From contig DHOX01000056.1 of the NCBI GenBank assembly GCA_002409785.1, forward strand, positions 1 through 12,795: a stretch of DNA of 12,795 nt, read 5' to 3'. Every line of letters begins with the position of its first letter. Position 1 is the stretch's first letter. Made by a program: the position numbers and the translations under genes. This document shows positions 1 through 7,121 of this stretch, in pieces. Origin of the DNA: Prevotella sp. UBA5379 (GTDB lineage: Bacteria > Bacteroidota > Bacteroidia > Bacteroidales > Bacteroidaceae). Below the pieces are notes generated by a model. The model was not told the DNA's origin. It did not search any database and saw only the letters and a program-made list of their open reading frames with translations.

Positions 1-1087
1 GAACCACCTTCGTAGGTTTCATGTCTTCATTACGACGATTTGTAACCGTCACGACAGCCTGGGCAAAAGTAATGAACGCACGGCCGGTGATGGAATCTAC
101 GTTCAGAGCAGCCGGCTTCCCGGCATCGCCACTGTCACAGATACTCTGGACAAGAGGAATTTGAGCCAGCAGAGGCACCCCCATCTCCTTAGCCAGATCC
201 TTACATCCCTCTTTACCAAAGATATAATACTTGTTTTTTGGAAGTTCAGCCGGAGTGAACCACGCCATATTCTCAACCAGTCCAAGAATAGGAACATTAA
301 CCTTATCATTACGGTACATATCAATCCCCTTACGGGCATCAGCCAAAGCCACTTTCTGAGGAGTACTGACAATAATGGCGCCCGTAATAGCCAGAGACTG
401 AAGGAGCGTCAGATGAATATCACTCGTCCCAGGAGGAGTATCCAGAATAAAATAGTCCAGGTCACCCCAGTCCGCATCCCTGATCAACTGAGTGAGCGCG
501 TTAGAAGCCATCATCCCACGCCAAAGTGTAGCAGTATCAGGATTAACAAAGAAGCCGATGGAAAGGATCTTAATCCCATATTTTTCTATCGGTTCAATCA
601 GATCCCTGCCATCTTTCTTGATCCCGTAAGGACGGGCTTCCTCAAGTCCCAGCATTTTGGGAATCGAAGGGCCGAAGATATCGCAATCCAGTATCCCGAC
701 TTTAAAACCTAACTTAGACAGAGCAAGGGCCAGATTCACTGCTATCGTCGACTTGCCCACTCCCCCCTTGCCAGAACTCACCGCAATGACATTCTTTACA
801 TCAGGCAGGAATTTTCCAGGCTCAGGAGCTTTCTTAGACAAGAACTGTGTCGTAATCGTAACCTGGACATCAGGAGAGATCGAATAATGGATTGCAGACT
901 CAGCTGCCTTCACGGTAGACTTGAGGAAGGGATCTGTTTCCCTGGGGAAGACAAGAGAGAAGGATACCGTCATTCCATCAATACGAATATTATCAGCTAC
1001 CATATCACTATCTACGAGGTTCTTCTTCGTACCCGGATAGATCACTGTAGCCAGAGCATCTTTGATTAATTTAGGATATAAAGTCAT
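1..1087 (-). CDS. mrp: Mrp/NBP35 (ApbC) family Fe-S cluster carrier ATPase, C-terminus cut by window edge
   Basis: A cytosolic P-loop ATPase of the MinD/Mrp group; members bind a Fe-S cluster and pass it to apoproteins. The minus-strand reading from ATG at 1087 is open to base 1 (362 codons), so it was not closed by a stop and only the last few residues should be missing. Residues 1-90 form a MIP18/DUF59-type domain. The deviant Walker A SSGKGGVGKS is at 104-113, DCDIFGPSIP at 134-143 and the DTPPGTSD motif at 216-223. The C-terminal CxxC found in many Mrp proteins is absent: the only cysteines I read are at 135, 295 and 317. The segment that normally carries it reads ENMAWFTPAELP, which I recall as usual for Bacteroidales. 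The gene is divergent from the GH115-like gene. A promoter at 1358-1389 implies a leader of about 265 nt. Confidence 0.95.
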   Translation of the reverse strand, partial: MTLYPKLIKDALATVIYPGTKKNLVDSDMVADNIRIDGMTVSFSLVFPRETDPFLKSTVKAAESAIHYSISPDVQVTITTQFLSKKAPEPGKFLPDVKNVIAVSSGKGGVGKSTIAVNLALALSKLGFKVGILDCDIFGPSIPKMLGLEEARPYGIKKDGRDLIEPIEKYGIKILSIGFFVNPDTATLWRGMMASNALTQLIRDADWGDLDYFILDTPPGTSDIHLTLLQSLAITGAIIVSTPQKVALADARKGIDMYRNDKVNVPILGLVENMAWFTPAELPKNKYYIFGKEGCKDLAKEMGVPLLAQIPLVQSICDSGDAGKPAALNVDSITGRAFITFAQAVVTVTNRRNEDMKPTKVV

Positions 1088-1353
1088 ACTTTTAATTCTT
1101 TTGCATTTAAAAAATCTTTTGAACATTTTTCATCATGAGGTTCTACTTACTATACAGATGACTGCGCGGAACCACACCAAGGGGTTGACCGGCTATCATT
1201 TCTTATCCCAACTGAGCATTGTCGCCATACCTGACCCTGCCGGCCACCAATGATAGATAAATCCTTGACCCGTAACAGTTTTCCAATGGATAGAAACAGA
1301 AAGACAAAAGGCTCTCCATGAAATGGAATCTTGCAGATTTACCTTTTTCTGAT
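1088..1353 (-). other. Long apparent 5' leader of mrp, no convincing gene
   Basis: This is most of the 380-base gap between mrp and the GH115-like gene. If transcription starts a few bases beyond the minus-strand -7 box at 1358-1365, mrp has about 265 untranslated bases, against roughly 15-35 for trmB, ilvE and the S8 gene here. Complementary arms AATGATAG (1249-1256) and CTATCATT (1193-1200) could pair, with CAAGG (1178-1182) and CCTTG (1263-1267) outside them. Arms this short with such a loop are expected by chance. A 38-codon minus ORF (1203-1319) has no features I recognise. The central part is less AT-rich than the promoter region around it. It could be a structured leader, remnant coding sequence or plain spacer. 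Confidence 0.45.
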
Positions 1354-1357
1354 CATG

Positions 1358-1389
1358 CAAAATTATCAATAAAAGGTGTAAAATACAAA
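1358..1389 (-). promoter_or_regulatory. Bacteroidota-type promoter, minus strand, probably for mrp
   Basis: Read on the minus strand, TTTG (1386-1389) is followed by exactly 20 bases and then TAATTTTG (1358-1365), a full match to the TTTG / TAnnTTTG pattern of the Bacteroidota primary sigma factor. It points to mrp; I found no other such box nearer that gene. It lies back to back with the plus-strand promoter of the GH115-like gene. Confidence 0.7.
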
Positions 1390-1403
1390 TAAAAACTAAA
1401 ATA

Positions 1404-1435
1404 TTTCAGAAACCATTTAAATTTGCCTACCTTTG
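1404..1435 (+). promoter_or_regulatory. Promoter of the GH115-like gene
   Basis: TTTC (1404-1407), 20 bases, then TACCTTTG (1428-1435). One mismatch in the -33 box. The -7 box overlaps the possible TTG start at 1423, so translation should begin downstream, at ATG 1468. The surrounding sequence is strongly AT-rich. Confidence 0.65.
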
Positions 1436-1467
1436 TCCTACTCAAAAAAGACATTCGAGAATCATTG

Positions 1468-3357
1468 ATGAAAATAAAATATATTCTTTCTATACTCCTC
1501 ATCTCTTCCTTACCTCGTACTTCCATGAAAGCACAAGACGTAGTTTGGTTCAATGGAAGACAGGCCGTAAGTTACAACCTTCAGAAGAAAGTCTCCCCCG
1601 TGGTCTTGACTGCGATGGAACTTTTCAGCCAGGATATGAAAGCTGTCACCGGTCATAGGGCAGAAAGGAAGAACAATGCTACCATCGAAATTTATCAACT
1701 CGACAAATCCTCCAATAAAGAGTTCAAGAGCCTGGGACAAGAGTTAGTTCCCATCAAGAATTTCATTGCCCGCAAGGAAAGTTTCTATATTGGCAGCCGG
1801 GGCGACAAAGTGATAATTGCAGGAAGTGACGGTCTAGGAACAGCTTACGGCATCCTCGAGTTATCACAGATGGCAGGAGTATCGCCGTGGGAGGACATTA
1901 CAGGCATCGTGCCTGAAAAGCGAAAATATCTGATCCTCAAATCAGGGTTCCAGACGATACAAACTCCCGGAATAACACATCGCGGACTATCCATCGTAGA
2001 CCAGGGGCAATCCATATCAGACAACAAAGACTATGAGAATACTCTCAAACTGCTTCTTCGTCTGAAGGGTGATATGATCGTGACCCATGACGGGCACCAC
2101 AGACATCTGCTAACCAATAAATCTTTCCATAATCTGGCTGCCAGATATGGCATCTCCATAGAGCCCTTGAAAAGTCTGAAACGCCCCACGATTCTTCCAC
2201 TCGCCTATATACAAGATCCAGATCACCCTTTGAGCCTCACCAAAAGACAACCGGGATATGTTCTGGAAAAACTCAGCCAGAGCGAGGATAAGGATGCCTG
2301 GGTAGCTGCCATTCATATTCCCCATGCAGCAGATTATGACATCAGCCTTTTCTTCCATCTGGCGTGGAATCCCGACTATACTGATGCAAGCCATCTGACC
2401 GACAATTACCAGCAATGGTTATCCGGGCAGTTCGGAAATCTATTAGGAGGCAAACTTCTGCCACTCATGACGGAATACTATCGCCTTTCCGGAATTAGCA
2501 AACCAGAGTTTCAGGCTAAAGCTGATTTTAATTCAGCAGAATTCGGAAATGAACTGGGCCGGTACATCGCCACCTGGGAGAATCTGGCAAAGCGCCTGGA
2601 AAGTGAAGACTATCTGGTACGTCCAGAGGACAAAAAAGCCTATTTCTCAAGCATCAAATATCCTGTCCTTGCCTCCGCCTATACTACAAAAATGCATCTG
2701 GAAGCACAGGAAGCACGGAACATTGCCCGTCCCGGACTGTTTTACCAGGATACGGAAGCACTGGAAGCTGCCGCCAACAGCATGAAAGCCTATGAGCAAA
2801 TCCTAAAACTGAATGATGAATATCCAGATCTTCCAACCGTCCCCGCACCCTCGCTGCCTGGGAAACTGACAGACAAGCAGATTCAGAAATATTACACGGA
2901 ACAAGACGAAGAACTGGAGCCTCTGGCTGGTGAATTGGATCACGTGGTCGCGCTGAATGCCAGTTCATACACGAACACGACGTATGGCACCACAAATATC
3001 CCTCTCTTAGGACACAGCAATGAAGTGGTAAAAGTCCCCCTAAACGGAGAACTGACCTATAATTTCATGAACGATAATGTTTCAGAAGACTCAGGAGTGG
3101 TCAAAATTGCCACGATTCCTGAAGGAAGTTATTCCTATTCCATAAATATAGATGGCCAGGTCATCAGGTATGTTACCACTCAGCCCACAGTGGCAGACAA
3201 ACTCCGCGGACAGACCGTTACGACGATCCCGGTTTATCTTCCCTCTGGAGAGCATACACTCAGACTGAAAGCTTTATCCCCAAACGTTCTCTTCGATCAA
3301 TGGATGTATGATGATGACGAGGACCGCATCTTTTACGTATTTCCAGTAACCTACTGA
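1468..3357 (+). CDS. Secreted GH115-family (alpha-glucuronidase-like) protein with a shortened catalytic core
   Basis: Reads as 629 aa from ATG 1468, preferred over TTG 1423 because it gives a signal peptide (MKIKYILSILLISSLPRTSMKAQ) and lies behind the promoter. Family landmarks occur in order: an N-terminal domain with IIAGSDGLGTAYGILELS (116-133) and GVSPWEDI (137-144); ITHRGLSIVD (169-178), where GH115 enzymes have an acidic RGIFxNDE-type segment; YENTLKLLLRLKGD (189-202); a helical part with LAWNPDY (298-304) and YYRLSGISKPEF (337-348); and a C-terminal beta domain with IPLLGHSNEVVKVP (511-524) and SGEHTLRL (593-600). GH115 enzymes remove glucuronic acid from xylan side chains and usually exceed 800 aa. 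Between about 228 and 283 only some 55 residues stand where I expect close to 200, so catalytic residues are probably missing. No SusC/SusD or other carbohydrate genes adjoin. It may be non-catalytic, binding, or decaying. Confidence 0.78.
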   Translation: MKIKYILSILLISSLPRTSMKAQDVVWFNGRQAVSYNLQKKVSPVVLTAMELFSQDMKAVTGHRAERKNNATIEIYQLDKSSNKEFKSLGQELVPIKNFIARKESFYIGSRGDKVIIAGSDGLGTAYGILELSQMAGVSPWEDITGIVPEKRKYLILKSGFQTIQTPGITHRGLSIVDQGQSISDNKDYENTLKLLLRLKGDMIVTHDGHHRHLLTNKSFHNLAARYGISIEPLKSLKRPTILPLAYIQDPDHPLSLTKRQPGYVLEKLSQSEDKDAWVAAIHIPHAADYDISLFFHLAWNPDYTDASHLTDNYQQWLSGQFGNLLGGKLLPLMTEYYRLSGISKPEFQAKADFNSAEFGNELGRYIATWENLAKRLESEDYLVRPEDKKAYFSSIKYPVLASAYTTKMHLEAQEARNIARPGLFYQDTEALEAAANSMKAYEQILKLNDEYPDLPTVPAPSLPGKLTDKQIQKYYTEQDEELEPLAGELDHVVALNASSYTNTTYGTTNIPLLGHSNEVVKVPLNGELTYNFMNDNVSEDSGVVKIATIPEGSYSYSINIDGQVIRYVTTQPTVADKLRGQTVTTIPVYLPSGEHTLRLKALSPNVLFDQWMYDDDEDRIFYVFPVTY

Positions 3358-3391
3358 TCCTTTAGAAAGATTCGCTCCCTTCCACACATCC

Positions 3392-4162
3392 TCACTTACC
3401 GAAATCCAAGGTGCTGCGCTTGTCACGCCGGTAGCTCCGGTAATCATCTAGAGGTATTTCCACCTCAGGTTCCAAAAGCTCTCCCTCTCGAGGCAGTTGG
3501 AATTTCATATATTTGATAGGTATACCCCGTTCGATCCACATATTCTCATAATAGGTATGGATACCCAGAATCTTCCGCGTAGCTTCATCAAGCCCCCTTT
3601 CATGATAAAGATCCTGAGAGGAAAAGAGCAATGCCAAATGGTTTACTTTTACTAATTCCTGTGTATACGTAAAAAGGAAATTAGAATCCGTCTTCAGATG
3701 AATAAGTCCATCATCCGTCAGGAAATGCCGGTAGCGATTTAGGAAAGAAGTACCAGACAGTCGTTTTCGAGCATTTTTCATCTGCGGATCACTGAAGGTC
3801 AACCAGATTTCCTGGACCTCATCCCGTTCAAAGAAACGGTCAATGATCTCGATATTCGTTCTGAGAAAGGCCACATTAGCCAGTCCTTCGTCAAGAGCCT
3901 CCCGGGCACCAGTCCACATCCGTGCACCCTTAATATCCACGCCGATGAAATTAACCTGTGGAAACAGCCGTCCCATTTCCACCGTATATTCCCCCTTTCC
4001 ACAACCCAGTTCCAGGATGATAGGACAGTCATTATGAAAATATCTGTCCCGCCAATGTCCATTCATATCAAAAGGCATATTCTCAACAACTGAATAAGGA
4101 TACTGGAAGACGTTCTTGAACGTCTCCATTTCCGCAAATTTTGCTAATTTACCTTTCCCCAT
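3392..4162 (-). CDS. trmB: tRNA (guanine(46)-N7)-methyltransferase
   Basis: 256 aa, a cytosolic SAM-dependent methyltransferase that makes m7G46 in the tRNA variable loop. The SAM-binding motif I, LELGCGKGEYT, is at 50-60; FIGVDIKGARMW (72-83) follows as motif II; IWLTFSDPQMKNARKRL (119-135) corresponds to the TrmB signature usually written as FPDPWPKxRHxKRRL; HLKTDS is at 155-160. The length suits the Bacteroidales form, which carries extra N-terminal residues. The gene converges on the GH115-like gene with only 34 bases between stops. It has its own promoter 20 bases upstream of the ATG, so it is not dependent on ilvE. In Bacteroides, as I recall, mrp follows trmB directly; here the GH115-like gene lies between them. 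Confidence 0.96.
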   Translation of the reverse strand: MGKGKLAKFAEMETFKNVFQYPYSVVENMPFDMNGHWRDRYFHNDCPIILELGCGKGEYTVEMGRLFPQVNFIGVDIKGARMWTGAREALDEGLANVAFLRTNIEIIDRFFERDEVQEIWLTFSDPQMKNARKRLSGTSFLNRYRHFLTDDGLIHLKTDSNFLFTYTQELVKVNHLALLFSSQDLYHERGLDEATRKILGIHTYYENMWIERGIPIKYMKFQLPREGELLEPEVEIPLDDYRSYRRDKRSTLDFGK

Positions 4163-4181
4163 TATATCAATTTTCTGCGTA

Positions 4182-4213
4182 CAAAGGTAGATATTTAAAA
4201 TGAGTTTGACAAA
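4182..4213 (-). promoter_or_regulatory. trmB promoter
   Basis: On the minus strand TTTG (4210-4213), 20 bases, TACCTTTG (4182-4189): a full consensus match. The expected transcription start is about 15 bases upstream of the trmB ATG. The -33 box coincides with the T-run of the ilvE terminator. Confidence 0.85.
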
Positions 4214-4243
4214 AAATGCCCACCAAAAAATCTGGCAGGCATT
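4211..4243 (-). terminator. Rho-independent terminator of ilvE
   Basis: Read on the minus strand, arms AATGCCTGCC (4234-4243) and GGTGGGCATT (4215-4224) form a 10-bp stem with two G-U pairs and a 9-base loop, followed by TTTT (4211-4214) continuous with the TT ending the stem. It begins 37 bases beyond the ilvE stop codon. Confidence 0.8.
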
Positions 4244-4280
4244 CTATAGAATATCAAACTTATGCTATGCTACGTTCCGA

Positions 4281-5297
4281 TCAGTCAATCACCACAAGGG
4301 TCCAATTGTGCTTATCAGGAATCGTACCATACTGGATACCACGAAGAGTATTATAGAGTTTGGTAGACCACGGTCCCGGTTGATCACCAAACTTATACTT
4401 CTTGCCAGTATCCAGATCATCGAGTTCTGAAATCGGAGAGATGACAGCAGCCGTTCCACAAGCCCCTGCCTCATCGAAAGTATCCAACTCCTCCACAGGG
4501 ACAGGCCGGCGCTCAACCTTCAGCCCTAAGTCTTCAGCGATCTGAATCAGACTTTTATTAGTGATAGAAGGAAGAATAGAGGTACTCTTCGGAGTAACAT
4601 ACGTATTATTCTTGATGCCGAAGAAATTAGCAGCGCCACATTCATCAACATATTTCTTCTCCTTGGAATCAAGATAAAACTCACTACCATAGCCCTTATT
4701 CGCAGCAAACATGTGCGCACGAAGAGAGGCAGCATAATTTCCACCCACTTTATAAATACCTGTACCCAGAGGAGCGGCGCGGTCATAATCACGGACAATG
4801 GCATACTTATTACTGACGAAACCACCCTTGAAATAAGGTCCTACCGGAGTAACAAAGATCAAGAAAAGATAATCCTTAGAAGGATGAACCCCTACCTGCG
4901 GGCTGATGCCAATCAGCAATGGACGGATATACAATGTTGCCCCACTCTCATAAGGCGGAATATATTCCTGATTCAGGCGGACAACTTTCTTGACCATTTC
5001 CGTAAACATCTCTGTAGGAACCTTCGGCATCACGATTCCATCACAAGTACTCTGCAGGCGCGCCGCATTATCCTTCACACGAAAGATGCGGACCTTCCCG
5101 TCCGGGCAACGATAAGCTTTCAATCCCTCAAAAGCTTCCTGACCATAGTGCAGGCAAGTAGCAGCAATATGCATTCTGATGTACTCATCAGAGCAAACTT
5201 CTATCTCACCCCATTTCCCGTTACGATAATAGCAACGGACATTGTAGTCGGTTGGAATATAACCAAACGACAAATTAGCCCAATCTAAATCTTTCAT
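4281..5297 (-). CDS. ilvE: Branched-chain amino acid aminotransferase
   Basis: 338 aa from ATG 5297; the GTG two codons upstream is less likely because family members begin MKDLDW. This PLP fold-type IV enzyme transfers the amino group between glutamate and the keto acids of valine, leucine and isoleucine in the cytosol. Visible landmarks: LHYGQEAFEGLKAYR (49-63); RPLLIG (125-130); the PLP-binding lysine K183 in YKVGGNYAASL; DECGAANFFGI (218-228); STSILPSITNKSL (238-250); and CGTAAVISPI (280-289). It belongs to the longer, eukaryote-like BCAT subgroup that is standard in Bacteroidales. It has its own promoter and terminator, so it appears monocistronic. No other branched-chain pathway gene lies in the window. 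Confidence 0.97.
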   Translation of the reverse strand: MKDLDWANLSFGYIPTDYNVRCYYRNGKWGEIEVCSDEYIRMHIAATCLHYGQEAFEGLKAYRCPDGKVRIFRVKDNAARLQSTCDGIVMPKVPTEMFTEMVKKVVRLNQEYIPPYESGATLYIRPLLIGISPQVGVHPSKDYLFLIFVTPVGPYFKGGFVSNKYAIVRDYDRAAPLGTGIYKVGGNYAASLRAHMFAANKGYGSEFYLDSKEKKYVDECGAANFFGIKNNTYVTPKSTSILPSITNKSLIQIAEDLGLKVERRPVPVEELDTFDEAGACGTAAVISPISELDDLDTGKKYKFGDQPGPWSTKLYNTLRGIQYGTIPDKHNWTLVVID

Positions 5298-5336
5298 AAT
5301 CACACTGATTTAAATGTTCTATGTTGTAGTTTATTG

Positions 5337-5368
5337 CAAAAGTACGAAAATAATTAATAATTTGCAAC
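5337..5368 (-). promoter_or_regulatory. ilvE promoter
   Basis: Minus strand: GTTG (5365-5368; one mismatch to TTTG), 20 bases, TACTTTTG (5337-5344). This predicts a leader of roughly 36 nt. I see no leader peptide or attenuator. Confidence 0.75.
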
Positions 5369-5477
5369 TTTTCAAGAGAGAATTAGATATCTGTCCCCAA
5401 AAATAAAGATTGAAAGAAATCCACTATTATTGGTAACCTGTTCTGAATCAGTCAAAGTCATCCTCCTTCCATCCCGA

Positions 5478-5684
5478 TCAAGACTCATCTTTGTCTAATA
5501 TCTGATGGATCTCATCATCCGTTTTCATCAACTTATCTTTACACAACTTGATCAGTTTTTTAGCCTTTTCAAGTTGGTCTGTCAGGGAGTCAATATCCAG
5601 TTCGTCATTTTCCATTTTATGGACAATCTCTTCTAGCTGATGTACTGCCTCTTCATATTTTATAGTTGTTGTTCTTTTTGCCAT
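5478..5684 (-). CDS. xseB: Exodeoxyribonuclease VII small subunit
   Basis: 68 aa, starting MAKRTTTIKYEEAVHQLE. XseB is a small helical protein, several copies of which bind one XseA to form exonuclease VII, a single-strand DNA exonuclease in the cytosol. The family pattern is clear: Y-E-EAVHQLEEIVHKMENDE (10-28), LDIDSLTDQLEKAKKLIKLCK (29-49), then a charged tail. Size is normal for the family. It lies 52 bases downstream of xseA on the same strand, with no promoter in the gap, so it should be the last gene of the S8-xseA-xseB unit. I found no clear terminator in the roughly 110 bases beyond its stop, before the ilvE promoter region. Confidence 0.95.
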   Translation of the reverse strand: MAKRTTTIKYEEAVHQLEEIVHKMENDELDIDSLTDQLEKAKKLIKLCKDKLMKTDDEIHQILDKDES

Positions 5685-5736
5685 CTTTACAAATCTATTA
5701 TGACCCTTTATTTAAGTTTCCTTTCTGTCAGATTCC

Positions 5737-7035
5737 TCATTTAATAATCGACCTGACCTCTCCCTTGGACAGCCTGGTTTCCACCTCATCACCCTTTTTT
5801 AAGAGTGCCGCATCACGAACACTCTTCCCATGATAGAGCGTGATACTATATCCCCGGCTCAAGAGACGCTGGGGATCCGCCGACCGGATTCTCTGGTTCA
5901 GGAGTTCAAGGCGATGCTGCTCTCCTTCCATCTTATGCCGGATGATTTCCGGTATACGCTGTGTCCAGTCCCCGATCCTGTGTTTCTCCTCAGAAGACAG
6001 TTGTTTAGCAGCAGCAAAGAGCCTCAACCGCAGACTCTCCAACCTGCTCTCCTGGCGTGTCCGGACCAATGAGAAAAGAGACGGAATCTGATCTGCCAGC
6101 CGACTCAGCCGTAACTTTTCCATTTGCAGTTGACGCTGCACGAGGTCTGCGATCTCCTCCCTCGCATTTTCTATCCGCGCATAAGTATCCTGCAGATGAT
6201 CAACCAGGAAATCAGCAGCAGCAGTAGGTGTCTTTACCCGTGCATGGGATACCCTATCCAGCACACTCTCATCCCGTTCATGTCCGATTCCAGTAATAAT
6301 AGGCAAGGGGAAGTTAGCCACATTCTCAGCCAGTTCCAACGAATCAAAACCAGAAAGATCACTTGTTGCACCTCCGCCGCGGATGATGACGACCACGTCA
6401 AAATCATCCTGACGGACAAAAATAGCATTCAGGGCATTGATCATACTTCGTTCCACTCCTTCGCCCTGCATCGTCGTCTGGAAGAGTTCTGTGGTAAACT
6501 GAAAGCCAAAGTTATTCTCAAACAGTTGATGGCAGAAATCCCCATATCCTGCCGCACCCCCACTGGAAATAACGGCAACACGCTGGGCAAAAAGGCAAAG
6601 AGACAATTCCTTCTGAAGATCCAGCACCCCCTCCTGCTGCAACTGGCGGATAATTTCCAGACGCTTGCGGGCCATATCCCCCAACGTATAATCAGGATCA
6701 ATATCTTCAACTATCCAGGAAAATCCATAGTTCTCATGAAACTGTGCATGAACCTGCAAAAGCATTTTCATTCCCGAGTGCAAGGTCTGTCCGGTAACTC
6801 TTTCGAAAGCAGGCTTGAGGAGGAGCCATGTTGAGCGCCAGCATTTTGCCGAAGCCCGGGCAACAGGCGTATTTGAAGTCTCTTCCTTCTGGATAAGTTC
6901 CATATAACAATTATGGTTCACCTCCCGGACCTGTGACAGTTCAGCCTGCACCCAGTAAGCACCCGGCATGTCCAGATTGATGAGGTCCCGGACCATACAG
7001 TTCAATTCATATAATGTCAATGGTTTCTGATTCAT
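5737..7035 (-). CDS. xseA: Exodeoxyribonuclease VII large subunit
   Basis: 432 aa from ATG 7035. An upstream in-frame GTG at 7080 would add 15 basic, unconserved residues, so the ATG opening MNQKPLTLYELN is preferred. XseA is the catalytic subunit of exonuclease VII, acting on single-stranded DNA ends in repair and recombination. An N-terminal OB-fold (about 6-110) ends in YGFSWIVEDIDPDYTLGD. The catalytic domain has VAVISSGGAAGYGDF (153-167), VVIIRGGGATSDLSGFD (215-231), ITGIGHERDESVLD (247-260) and RVKTPTAAADFL (266-277). A long charged helical region (about 285-385) precedes the C-terminal segment LLSRGYSITL. It sits 75 bases after the S8 peptidase gene and 52 before xseB, suggesting one transcript. 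Confidence 0.96.
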   Translation of the reverse strand: MNQKPLTLYELNCMVRDLINLDMPGAYWVQAELSQVREVNHNCYMELIQKEETSNTPVARASAKCWRSTWLLLKPAFERVTGQTLHSGMKMLLQVHAQFHENYGFSWIVEDIDPDYTLGDMARKRLEIIRQLQQEGVLDLQKELSLCLFAQRVAVISSGGAAGYGDFCHQLFENNFGFQFTTELFQTTMQGEGVERSMINALNAIFVRQDDFDVVVIIRGGGATSDLSGFDSLELAENVANFPLPIITGIGHERDESVLDRVSHARVKTPTAAADFLVDHLQDTYARIENAREEIADLVQRQLQMEKLRLSRLADQIPSLFSLVRTRQESRLESLRLRLFAAAKQLSSEEKHRIGDWTQRIPEIIRHKMEGEQHRLELLNQRIRSADPQRLLSRGYSITLYHGKSVRDAALLKKGDEVETRLSKGEVRSIIK

Positions 7036-7098
7036 CTTCTCGTTTTTCTTTTTTTGTCCGGTCCAGCGGTAAGACAACACATCCCATCCCCAACATCA

Positions 7099-7121
7099 GG
7101 AACGAGTTTATCAGTCGTTCC
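7099..7121 (-). other. Hairpin over the S8 peptidase stop codon
   Basis: Arms GGAACGA and TCGTTCC are perfect 7-bp complements with a 9-base loop that contains the stop codon of the S8 gene. No T-run follows on the minus strand, so it is not a standard terminator. It could lower read-through or mark processing between the protease and xseA, or be chance; repeats of this size arise several times in a window of this length. Confidence 0.35.

Noticed and set aside
161..712. 183-codon plus-strand ORF opposite mrp
   Set aside because: It is antisense to a clear Mrp reading frame and its translation has no domain pattern; a shadow ORF.
1088..1353. Known riboswitch (TPP or cobalamin) in the mrp leader
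   Set aside because: The conserved core motifs of these classes that I know are not present.
1423..1467. Longer start (TTG 1423) for the GH115-like gene
   Set aside because: It overlaps the -7 box TACCTTTG and would bury the signal peptide.
7036..7080. GTG 7080 as start of xseA
   Set aside because: It adds a basic, unconserved extension; the ATG at 7035 opens directly into the family N-terminus.
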